Below are positions 8,723-15,850 of a DNA stretch of 35,350 nt, one piece after another. The notes under the pieces were generated by a model, which saw only the letters and a program-made list of their open reading frames with translations, had not been told where the DNA came from and did not search any database. Where the stretch lies: contig CAZPLR010000016.1 in the NCBI GenBank assembly GCA_964587555.1, positions 1 to 35,350 of the forward strand, read 5' to 3'. This DNA is from JAHHTP01 sp964587555. GTDB lineage: Bacteria > Bacillota > Clostridia > Oscillospirales > Ruminococcaceae. A program made the translations under genes and the position numbers. The number at the start of each line of letters is the position of its first letter. Position 1 is the first letter of the stretch.

Positions 8723-8753
8723 CCTTCTCACCCCTTTCAAAACCCATACAAAA

Positions 8754-9047
8754 TAAAAAAGCCGCCCTAAACCGGAAAACTCCGTTAGGACGAACTTATG
8801 CTCTTAAGTCCGCGGTACCACCTAAATTCAGGAAAGACCTGCGCTTTTTCCGCGCGGGAATCCCTTCCGACGCGGCGCTTTTTTGTAACGGCAAAGCTCC
8901 CGACGGCATGTACGCGGGAAAAGCTTCCTTTCCACACCGCTGCTCCAAGACTACTTCAACGTTCCTCTTTGAAAGGCTTTCACCAGCCGCCTTCTCTCTG
9001 CGCAAAGTTAAAACGCCTACTCCTTCTCTTCTACGCATTTTTTTATT
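8754..9047 (-). ncRNA. T-box leader, probably valine-specific
   Basis: Read on the minus strand, this leader has the Stem I landmarks GGAGTAG, AGAGAG and GGCTGGTGAAAG. The antiterminator bulge sequence AGGTGGTACCGCGG follows (about 8823-8810). A terminator stem comes last (CCTAAC and TTTAGG arms, 8767-8793) with TTTTTT (8760-8755). The specifier-loop region reads GAAGTAGTCTTGGAGC. By its position before TTGGAGC the specifier is most likely GTC, with GTA overlapping. Both are valine codons, which fits valS in the operon. Uncharged tRNA should stabilise the antiterminator and switch on rqcH-valS-folC. The T-box call is very sure; the specifier assignment rests on reading the loop by eye. Confidence 0.93.
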
Positions 9048-9053
9048 ATTGTG

Positions 9054-9082
9054 ATTATAACACGCTTTTTTCTTTTTGTCAA
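9054..9082 (-). promoter_or_regulatory. Promoter of the T-box operon
   Basis: On the minus strand TTGACA (9082-9077) and TATAAT (9059-9054) are separated by exactly 17 nt. It is a consensus SigA promoter just upstream of the T-box leader and divergent from the metal-operon promoter at 9158-9186. Confidence 0.9.
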
Positions 9083-9157
9083 CCCTCTGCCTTCAATTTT
9101 ATGCCAAGCGCCGATTGCAAAGCCAAAAGCCGCCGCCAAAAAATTTTTACGCACCGC

Positions 9158-9186
9158 TTGACAACGGCGCTGCGCTGTGCTATAAT
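9158..9186 (+). promoter_or_regulatory. Promoter of the metal-efflux operon
   Basis: TTGACA (9158-9163) and TATAAT (9181-9186) with a 17-nt spacer form a consensus SigA promoter for the regulator-ATPase pair. Repression by the downstream operator would be needed to keep it off. Confidence 0.9.
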
Positions 9187-9197
9187 ACAGTTAAACA

Positions 9198-9222
9198 ATT
9201 GAACAATTATTCAATCGTTCAA
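9198..9222 (+). promoter_or_regulatory. ArsR/SmtB-type operator
   Basis: ATTGAA (9198-9203) and TTCAAT (9210-9215) form an inverted repeat around CAATTA. A second pairing exists between TTGAAC (9199-9204) and GTTCAA (9217-9222). The TGAA-N6-TTCA core is typical of operators bound by CadC/SmtB/CzrA repressors. It lies just downstream of the -10 box, between promoter and ribosome binding site, where bound repressor would block transcription. Confidence 0.8.
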
Positions 9223-9239
9223 CAAAAGAGGAGAAAACC

Positions 9240-9617
9240 ATGGAGAATCATTATGAAGTTGAGGTTTGCGAGGTCAAGCACATCCACGGGGAAAATGTGG
9301 AAACCGCAAAGACCCAGATGCCGGATGAAAAAATCTTAACGCGAATGACAGATTTTTTCAAAATGCTCGGCGATCTGACCCGTATTCGCATCATCTATGC
9401 GCTGCAAGCGGGCGAGCTCTGCGTCTGCGACTTGGCGGCAGTATTAAACATGACCTCCACGGCTGTTTCCCATCAGCTTCGGCTGTTAAAACAAGCTGAT
9501 CTGGTGCGCAGCCGCAGAGAGGGTAAGGTAGTCTACTACTCGCTTGCCGACGAGCACGTCGAGCTGATTGCCGCACAGGGCTTTGAGCACATCACCGAAG
9601 AACATAAAAATCTTTAA
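9240..9617 (+). CDS. SmtB/CadC-family metal-sensing repressor
   Basis: This is a winged-helix ArsR-superfamily repressor that should leave DNA on binding Zn, Cd or Pb. In its 125 residues the recognition helix is TSTAVSHQLRLLKQADLV (72-89). The alpha-3 motif ELCVCD (C61, C63), together with the N-terminal C10 and the His residues 14 and 16, resembles the CadC alpha-3N thiolate site. The C-terminal helix carries D104, H106, H117 and E120, the spacing and numbering of the SmtB alpha-5 zinc site. So both site types appear present. GAGGAG precedes the ATG. It is followed after 17 bp by the ATPase gene. The name cadC would be reasonable, but metal preference cannot be read from the sequence. Confidence 0.93.
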   Translation: MENHYEVEVCEVKHIHGENVETAKTQMPDEKILTRMTDFFKMLGDLTRIRIIYALQAGELCVCDLAAVLNMTSTAVSHQLRLLKQADLVRSRREGKVVYYSLADEHVELIAAQGFEHITEEHKNL

Positions 9618-9634
9618 ATAGAGGGGGCTTTCAT

Positions 9635-11913
9635 ATGAAAGAAGATGAATTCCTACAAGCTAGAGCTCTGCATGAACAGCATCAGGACGATTGCTGCGAA
9701 CATGACCACGAGCATCACCATCATCATGGGGATGACTGCTGCGAACACGAACACGAGCATCACCATCATCATGAGGATGACTGCTGCGAACACGAACACG
9801 AGCATCACCATCATNNNNNNNNNNNNNNNNNNNNNNNNNNNNNNNNNNNNNNNNNNNNNNNNNNNNNNNNNNNNNNNNNNNNNNNNNNNNNNNNNNNNNN
9901 NNNNNNNNNNNNNNGGATGACTGCTGCGAACACGAACACGAGCATCACCATCATCATGATGACTGCTGCGAACATGACCATGAGCATCACCATCATCATG
10001 AGGATGACTGCTGCTGCCATGAAGACGGCTGTTGCTGCGGACACGATCATGGAAAGGAAGGGAAACTGACCGACTGGCTGTTTCCGGTGATCGGGCTTGC
10101 CGCGATGTTTGCCGTTTCACTAATTCCGTTTGCCGAGAATTTAACTTGGCTGAAAATCGTACTTTACGGGCTGATCTATCTGTTTGTCGGCCGCGAGGTG
10201 CTGATCGAATCCTGTAAGCATATTGCGCGCGGCAAGATATTCGACGAAAACTTTCTGATGACGGTCGCCTCGCTGGGCGCGTTCATTATCGGAGACTATC
10301 CGGAGGCAATCGTAGTCATGGTGTTCTACAACATCGGCGAGTTCTGCCAAAACGCCGCCGTGCGCCGCTCGCGCCGTTCGGTTTCCGACCTGATGGACAT
10401 TCGTCCGGACTATGCAAACCTGCTGGTAAACGGCGAAGAAAAGCGCGTTTCGCCGGAGCAGGTGCAGGTCGGCGATATCATTTTGATCCGTCCGGGAGAG
10501 CGGATCCCGCTGGACTGCTGCATCCTAGAGGGCAGCACGACAGTTAATACCGCCGCCCTAACCGGTGAGAGCCTGCCGGCGGAATGCAAAGCCGGGGACA
10601 TTCTGATGTCCGGCTGTGTCAACATTACCGGCGTCATCAAAGCGAAGGCCGAAAAGTCCTTTGCACAAAGTACGGTCAGCAAAGTGCTCCTGCTGATGGA
10701 GGAAAGTTCTGACAAAAAAGCAAAACCGGAGCGCTTTATTTCACGCTTTGCAAAGGTTTATACCCCGATTGTCTGCGGCGTCGCGCTTTTAACCGCCATC
10801 ATCCCGCCGCTTTTTAACCACAACTGGAGCGAGTGGATCTACACCGCGCTGACCTTCTTGGTTATTTCCTGCCCATGCGCGCTGGTAATTTCGGTACCAC
10901 TCTCCTATGTCGGCGGGATTGGCAACGCCTCTCGCCACGGTATCCTGGTTAAGGGCAGCACCGCGCTGGAGCAGCTTCCAAAGCTGAGCGATTTGGTCTG
11001 TGATAAGACCGGTACCATCACCGAAGGCAGATTTACCGTACACGATATCATAAGCGGCTCGAACGCCTCCGAGGATGAAATCCTATCGCTCGCCGCTGCC
11101 GCAGAGCAGAACACAACCCATCCGATTGGACGCTCGATCTTCCAAAAAGCGCTCTCGCAGGGACTTCCGATCCAAAAAATCGAAAACGGCTCAGAAATTC
11201 CGGGCAAGGGTGTGATTGTCACGTCCGGCGAGGATCGGATCATCGCCGGAAGCAGTTCCTTACTTGCGCAGAACGGTATTTCCGCTTTGCAGAATACGCC
11301 GGAAAGCGGTACGGTCGTATATGTTGCTAAAAATGGGCTTTACCTGGGCTGCATCACCTTGGTTGATGAGATCCGCCCGCAGGCGAGAGAAGCGTTTGCG
11401 GCGCTGCAAAAAAGCGGCGTGCGCTGCACCATGCTGACCGGGGATCGCAAGGAGGCTGCGCAGAGAGTCGCCAATACCCTCTCGCTTGCCGACTACAAAG
11501 CAGAACTGCTTCCGCAGGATAAGGTTGGCGCTTTGGAGGAAATCATGCGCAGCGCGAGGGGAAGCACCGCCTTTATCGGCGACGGTATCAACGACGCGCC
11601 AGTCTTAGCCCGCGCAGACGTCGGCGTTGCGATGGGCGAGATCGGCTCGGACGCAGCGCTGGAAGCGGCGGATGTCGTAATCATGAAGGACGATCTGAAA
11701 AAGTTTCCGCTTGCGGTCAAGCTTGCGCGCCAAACGGAATCCATCGTTTATCAAAATATCATATTTGCGCTTGGCATAAAGCTGCTGATTATTATCCTGG
11801 GCTTCTTCCAGATCGCGAATATGTGGCTTGCGGTGTTTGCCGACGTCGGCGTTGCCTTGCTTGCAATCCTTAATGCGGTGCGGCCGCTGTTTTTCCGCAA
11901 GAAAGACGAATAA
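9635..11913 (+). CDS. P1B-type Zn/Cd/Pb efflux ATPase with Cys/His repeat N-terminus
   Basis: It exports divalent soft metals across the cytoplasmic membrane using ATP. After the repeat region come the first membrane helices, TGES (10564 region), the metal-binding SCPCAL in a membrane helix (CPC codons 10870-10878), the phosphorylated DKTGT (from 11002), the HP locus NTTHPIGRS, GDGINDAP, a Lys in ALGIKLLIIIL and an Asp in FADVGVALLAILNA. The last two mark the Zn/Cd/Pb (P1B-2, ZntA/CadA) group. No HMA domain is seen; the N-terminus is a DDCCEHEHEHHHHH repeat. The 100-N gap (9815-9914) throws the two halves out of frame, but only because its length is arbitrary. I treat this as one intact gene. 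GAGGGGG precedes the ATG at 9635. Confidence 0.92.
9683..9999 (+). repeat. Tandem 45-bp Cys/His-coding repeat
   Basis: Units of 45 bp encode (Q/G/E)DDCCEHEHEHHHHH. Units begin at 9683, 9728 and 9773 before the gap. After it a unit runs to 9957, then a 42-bp unit at 9958-9999. The second, third and post-gap units are nearly identical at nucleotide level, which points to recent expansion. A degenerate tail (CCCHEDGCCCGHDHG) follows. The repeat should bind several soft-metal ions in the cytosol. Confidence 0.95.
9815..9914. other. Assembly gap of exactly 100 N
   Basis: A run of 100 unknown bases interrupts the tandem repeat. The left flank stops after CAT CAT of one unit and the right flank resumes with the last base of the linker codon, so 5 bases plus a whole number of 45-bp units are missing. 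The value 100 is a placeholder and not a measured length. Confidence 0.97.
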
Positions 11914-11915
11914 AC

Positions 11916-11953
11916 AAATGCTGCTGTACACTCAAAATTGTACAGCAGCATTT
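11916..11953. terminator. Bidirectional terminator, ATPase / PfkB-like gene
   Basis: A perfect 15-bp stem (11916-11930 with 11939-11953; core TGCTGCTGTACA) and an 8-nt loop is followed on the plus strand by TTTTT. On the minus strand it is followed by TTTGTTTATT. It lies between convergent genes and should stop both. Confidence 0.88.
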
Positions 11954-11977
11954 TTGCGTCATCAGGCGCGTTTTGAT

Positions 11978-12919
11978 TCATCGCGACAGCTTTTTGATGC
12001 TGACCGAGGAGCTAAGCTTTACAAATTCGGAATCATAAAAAGCGTGCCGCTGCCCACCTGCATCCAGATAAACGCAGACAGCGGCAGCAGAAAGCGCTTC
12101 CACAAGCGGTTTCCCCTGCATGAGCGCCGCCAAAAATCCCGCCAGACAGTAGTCCTGCGCATCTGGGAAGTTTTTCTGCGCGGCAGAAAGCTTGATCACT
12201 CGATAAGAAATCTCCTTGCCAATGTACAAAAAGCCCTTTTCCCCAATATCGATCAAAATATGCGAGATATGGTTAGTCAGCCCGCCGCAGTAGCGCAGCA
12301 CCGCTGCCTCGCTTCGAAAATTCACTTTGGTCAGCTTCTTAAGCTGATCCAAGGTGAGCGCAACTGCAAACGGCGCAAGCGCACTTAACTGTGCAAGCGG
12401 CATATCTGCCGCCGAGAACGCAAGCGCAGCGTTCTCCTTTTGCATCTGCACCAGCATTTCATAAAACTCCGCCTGCGTCATAAAGCTTGGGCATACGCCG
12501 GACAGCACAAAAAGTCGTTTTTTTTCGTCCTTTTGCAGGCCGCAAAGCTTCTCCCGCAGCAGAGCATACGCCGGAGCTTCGCAAAAACCGCTTCCCCGCA
12601 CAATCTGCATCGCAGGCGTTTTCGGCAGGATCAGCGTAAGTCTTTGCCGGTCCGCGCCCTTGCTCGGAATGAAAAAGTGCGGGATATGATATTGCACCAA
12701 AAGCTTTTCTAGGATCTGCGCGCTGTCCGCGCCGCAGCAGCCAACGGCAAGCTGTTGAATCGAAAACTGTGCAAGAATCCGCGAAACGTTTAATCCGCTT
12801 CCGGACGGCAGTGTTTCCTCTTTTTCTACCTGATTTTCTTTCTGAGCAACCAGCGTCTTTAACCATAGGATCACATGGATCATCGGCTCAAGCGTAACGG
12901 TTACAATCTCCTCAAACAT
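11978..12919 (-). CDS. PfkB-fold (ribokinase-like) protein, degenerate active site
   Basis: The 313 residues align in outline with 1-phosphofructokinase/tagatose-6-phosphate kinase proteins. The start is EEIVTVTLEP; SGSGLNVSRIL (39-49) stands where the family has GGKGxNVAR. GVCPSFM replaces GSLPPG, and ILIDIGEKGFLYI resembles the strand before the ATP site. The anion-hole motif GAGD is DAQD (253-256), followed by YCLAGFLAAL. The catalytic Asp may survive (D256) but both glycines are lost. Sugar-binding residues near the N-terminus also differ. It may have lost kinase activity or changed substrate, so I give no symbol. It is leftward, ends at the shared terminator, and stands alone with AGGAGG before its ATG. 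Confidence 0.72.
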   Translation of the reverse strand: MFEEIVTVTLEPMIHVILWLKTLVAQKENQVEKEETLPSGSGLNVSRILAQFSIQQLAVGCCGADSAQILEKLLVQYHIPHFFIPSKGADRQRLTLILPKTPAMQIVRGSGFCEAPAYALLREKLCGLQKDEKKRLFVLSGVCPSFMTQAEFYEMLVQMQKENAALAFSAADMPLAQLSALAPFAVALTLDQLKKLTKVNFRSEAAVLRYCGGLTNHISHILIDIGEKGFLYIGKEISYRVIKLSAAQKNFPDAQDYCLAGFLAALMQGKPLVEALSAAAVCVYLDAGGQRHAFYDSEFVKLSSSVSIKKLSR

Positions 12920-13053
12920 AAACCGCCCTCCTGTTTTTTACTCATCTATAAGCATACAGGATTTTTTTGCCCGATTCCAGCAAATCTTATGGTTATTCTG
13001 TGAACAATTCGTACAAGCCGTTTTTACGCCTACATAATCTTCGCATCACCCGA

Positions 13054-13749
13054 TTACACCTGCACAGCGACCGGCTTTTCGTTCTTTGGCGCTCGTTTCT
13101 CCGCTCTTGCGGTTCTGGCGGCGGCAGCCTTACGGCGTTTTTCCTGCTGCTCGTCGCGTATCTCCTTTGTATGCAGAATGATGCGCTGTCTTCTGCACGG
13201 CTCAAACAGGCTTTCAGAATGAATCAGCTTCAGCAGTTGGACCGAGCTTAACGCATCGGACATCGCTGAATGCTTGCTCCCAATGTGAAAAAGTCCCGCG
13301 CCGGAAAGCGCCAAATCAAGCGCCATACGATTCTGCTCGACAAGCTTGCAATAGACCGCTTGAAAATCTATCCAGTTTGCATAGTGCGGCACAAGCTCTC
13401 CCGCGCCTTTACATTTCAATTCATTGAAAAACTGCTTGGAATCGTTATCGCTCCAGGAGTAATACTGCGCATCCTCCGCGCCAACCCACTGCTCAAACAG
13501 CGCGGCAGCCTGCGGCAGCGCCGGCGCATTTTCCACATCCGCCGGCCTGATACCGGTAAGACGCATACAAATGCCGCAAAGCTCCGAATAAATTGGCTTG
13601 ACAAACGCCTCGTAGGTGTCAAGCACCTGATACCTCTCGTTAAGCTTCACCGCGCCGATCTGGATGATCTCGTTTTTGAGCTGCCCGCTTGCCTTACGAT
13701 CCTTCCATGCAATCTGATTCATCTCGAAATCCACAAAAATATGGATCAT
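13054..13749 (-). CDS. DEDDh 3'-5' exonuclease (Exonuc X-T family)
   Basis: It is a DnaQ/RNase T/ERI1-type exonuclease that removes nucleotides from the 3' ends of DNA or RNA; the substrate is unknown. Catalytic residues are visible: D7 and E9 in VDFEM, D101 in SWSDND, and H160/D165 in KHSAMSDAL. The last ~40 residues (190-231) are a highly basic Ala/Arg/Lys tail that may bind nucleic acid. The Bacillus relative KapD affects sporulation signalling, but I cannot extend that role here. It has its own gap on both sides (134 bp to the PfkB-like gene). Confidence 0.85.
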   Translation of the reverse strand: MIHIFVDFEMNQIAWKDRKASGQLKNEIIQIGAVKLNERYQVLDTYEAFVKPIYSELCGICMRLTGIRPADVENAPALPQAAALFEQWVGAEDAQYYSWSDNDSKQFFNELKCKGAGELVPHYANWIDFQAVYCKLVEQNRMALDLALSGAGLFHIGSKHSAMSDALSSVQLLKLIHSESLFEPCRRQRIILHTKEIRDEQQEKRRKAAAARTARAEKRAPKNEKPVAVQV

Positions 13750-13780
13750 CTTTTATCCTCCACCCCCTTTCATCGTAATG

Positions 13781-13818
13781 AAAAAACGGCGGGCTGACAA
13801 AATATCGCCAGTCCGCCG
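13781..13818 (-). terminator. Terminator of the tig-clpP-clpX cluster
   Basis: On the minus strand CGGCGGACTG and CAGCCCGCCG (13818-13787, one mismatch) form the stem, followed by TTTTTT (13786-13781), 17 bp after the clpX stop. Confidence 0.85.
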
Positions 13819-13834
13819 CGTTCTCCCTTGTTCC

Positions 13835-15097
13835 TTACGCTCTGGTGATGACCGGAGCGCCGGTTTTTTCTACACATTCCTTGGTGATCAGAATGTGCTT
13901 TACCATCGGGTCCGACGGAATCTCAAACATCAAATCCTCAAGCACCTGTTCCATAATGCTGCGCAGACCGCGGGCGCCGGTCTTTCGCTCCAGCGCCTGC
14001 TTTGCCACCGCAAGACAGGCGTCCTTGCTGAATTCAAGCTCTACGTTGTCTAACTGGAACAGCGTTTTATATTGCTTGATGAGCGAATTTTTCGGTTCCT
14101 CTAAAATACGCACCAGCGTTTCCTCGTCTAATTCATGCAGCGTTGTGATAACCGGCAGACGCCCGACCAACTCCGGAATCAGCCCGTATTTGACTAGGTC
14201 ATGCGGGACCAGATCTTTTAACAGATCGTCCGCTGTCTTGGAGGCGTCCTTGCTTGTCAGCTTAGACCCAAACCCGATCGCAGAGGTATCCTTTCTGCGC
14301 CCAATGATCTTCTCGATGCCTTCGAACGCTCCGCCGCAGATAAACAGGATATTACGGGTATCCACATGAATAAATTCCTGATTCGGATGCTTTCTGCCGC
14401 CCGCCGGCGGAACATTGGAAACGGTTCCCTCGACGATCTTCAAAAGCGCCTGCTGAACGCCCTCGCCGGATACGTCGCGCGTGATCGAAACGTTTTCCGA
14501 TTTTCTTGTGATCTTATCGATTTCGTCGATGTAAATGATGCCGCGCTCCGCCGCTGCGACGTCAAAGTCCGCCGCCTGCAAAAGCCTTACCAGCACGTTC
14601 TCTACATCGTCGCCAACATAGCCTGCCTCAGTCAAGGTGGTCGCGTCCGCTATCGCGAACGGTACGTCGATGATCTTCGCAAGCGATTGTGCCAGATAGG
14701 TCTTTCCCACGCCGGTCGGGCCAAGCAGAAGGATGTTGCTCTTTTGCAGCTCAACATCGCTTTCCTCGTCATTCAACTGGCTGATGCGCTTGTAGTGGTT
14801 ATAAACCGCGACCGAAAGCGCCTTCTTCGCCTCATCCTGTCCGATGACATATTCGTCTAAAAATTCCTTGATTTCTTTCGGCTTAAACGAAAATTCCCAA
14901 TCTGTATCTGATCTGTCCGTTTTGGCTTTTCCGTGTTCCTCCTGCGCATATGTCTGATCGTCGCCAAACATCAGCCGATAGCAAAGCGCCACGCAGTCCT
15001 CACAGATATAATGCCCGTTACCGGAAAGCAGCTTGGCATGATCTCCGTCTTGCCCGCAAAAGGCGCATCTTGGGGTGTTGTCAGCCTTTCCCGCCAT
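13835..15097 (-). CDS. clpX: ATP-dependent Clp protease ATPase subunit ClpX
   Basis: ClpX is the AAA+ unfoldase that feeds substrates to ClpP. With the chosen start it has 420 residues, the usual length. The N-terminal zinc-binding domain has C11, C14, C32 and C35. Walker A is GPTGVGKT (126-133), the pore loop GYVG (159-162), Walker B IIYIDEIDK with D191/E192, and the ClpP-docking IGF loop (SAIGFGSK) is present. An upstream in-frame ATG at 15127 is possible, but AAAGGAAG sits just before 15097. It is last in tig-clpP-clpX, 73 bp after clpP. Confidence 0.97.
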   Translation of the reverse strand: MAGKADNTPRCAFCGQDGDHAKLLSGNGHYICEDCVALCYRLMFGDDQTYAQEEHGKAKTDRSDTDWEFSFKPKEIKEFLDEYVIGQDEAKKALSVAVYNHYKRISQLNDEESDVELQKSNILLLGPTGVGKTYLAQSLAKIIDVPFAIADATTLTEAGYVGDDVENVLVRLLQAADFDVAAAERGIIYIDEIDKITRKSENVSITRDVSGEGVQQALLKIVEGTVSNVPPAGGRKHPNQEFIHVDTRNILFICGGAFEGIEKIIGRRKDTSAIGFGSKLTSKDASKTADDLLKDLVPHDLVKYGLIPELVGRLPVITTLHELDEETLVRILEEPKNSLIKQYKTLFQLDNVELEFSKDACLAVAKQALERKTGARGLRSIMEQVLEDLMFEIPSDPMVKHILITKECVEKTGAPVITRA

Positions 15098-15170
15098 TTT
15101 ATGATCTTCCTTTCCTCTTTGCGTCATACAAAGCGCAAAAGTAAAGCTCTGTCCTTTCGCCTTTACACGA

Positions 15171-15752
15171 TTACCGCTTTACCATGATCTCGTCAACCAG
15201 ACCGTATGCCTTTGCTTCCTCGGCAGACATAAAGTAGTCGATCTCACAATCATGCGCGATCTGCTCGACTGATTTTCCGGTATTCTCCGCTAAAATCTCG
15301 TTGAGGGTCTTTTTCGTCCGCAGAATCCGCTCCGCCGCAATCTGGATATCGGTTGCCTTGCCTTGCGCTCCGCCGGAAGGCTGATGGATCATCACCTCGC
15401 TGTGCGGCAGCGCATAGCGCTTTCCCTTCGCGCCGCAGGAGAGCAAAAACGCGCCCATCGAAGCCGCCATACCGATACAAATGGTCACAACATCGCACTT
15501 GATATACTGCATTGTGTCATAGATCGCCATACCTGCGGTGATAGACCCGCCCGGGCTATTGATATATAAGAAAATATCCTTATCCGGATCCTGACTTTCT
15601 AAGAATAAAAGCTGCGCCGTGATGGTTTGAGCCGTCGCGTCGTTCACCTCGTCAAACAGCATAACAATACGGTCGTTCAACAGCCGGGAAAAAATATCAT
15701 AGGAACGCTCGCCGCGGCTGGTCTGCTCTACAACATAAGGTACTAAAGCCAT
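15171..15752 (-). CDS. clpP: ATP-dependent Clp protease proteolytic subunit ClpP
   Basis: This self-compartmentalised serine protease forms two stacked heptamers that degrade substrates delivered by ClpX or ClpC. The catalytic triad falls at the usual numbering: S98 in GMAASMGA, H123 in MIHQP and D172 in CEIDYFMS. The 193-residue length is standard and the start has AGGAGG upstream. It lies between tig and clpX, the usual order in Gram-positive bacteria. A strong hairpin separates it from tig. Confidence 0.98.
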   Translation of the reverse strand: MALVPYVVEQTSRGERSYDIFSRLLNDRIVMLFDEVNDATAQTITAQLLFLESQDPDKDIFLYINSPGGSITAGMAIYDTMQYIKCDVVTICIGMAASMGAFLLSCGAKGKRYALPHSEVMIHQPSGGAQGKATDIQIAAERILRTKKTLNEILAENTGKSVEQIAHDCEIDYFMSAEEAKAYGLVDEIMVKR

Positions 15753-15811
15753 TGTTTCCTCCTTTTCAAACGTGAATCGTCAAAAAACGACTTCCCTGCT
15801 AAAACCTGTGA

Positions 15812-15841
15812 ATGGGGCTGCATCTCAGGCGGCAGCCCCAT
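15812..15841 (-). other. Hairpin between tig and clpP
   Basis: ATGGGGCTGC (15812-15821) and GCAGCCCCAT (15832-15841) form a perfect 10-bp stem with a 10-nt loop starting 9 bp past the tig stop. No T run follows, so it looks more like a processing or stability element than a full terminator. Confidence 0.55.
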
Positions 15842-15850
15842 AAAAGCGAC

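Noticed and set aside
9683..10050. CRISPR-like or non-coding satellite
   Set aside because: Units are contiguous 45-bp codon-phased repeats with no spacers and join a conserved ATPase frame.
9635..10086. Pseudogene by frameshift in the ATPase
   Set aside because: The frame change coincides with an arbitrary 100-N gap, and repeat phase shows that the real missing length restores the frame.
10087..11913. Calling the ATPase from the ATG at 10087 as a short pump
   Set aside because: That ATG lies inside the first membrane helix, has no ribosome site, and the frame continues upstream through the Cys/His repeats to the gap.
11828..12388. 186-residue open frame opposite the PfkB-like gene
   Set aside because: It starts within the ATPase, crosses the terminator and runs antisense to a gene with a good ribosome site; no recognisable domain.
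13270..13797. 175-residue open frame antisense to the exonuclease
   Set aside because: The opposite strand encodes a protein with all DEDDh residues; this frame has no motif or ribosome site.
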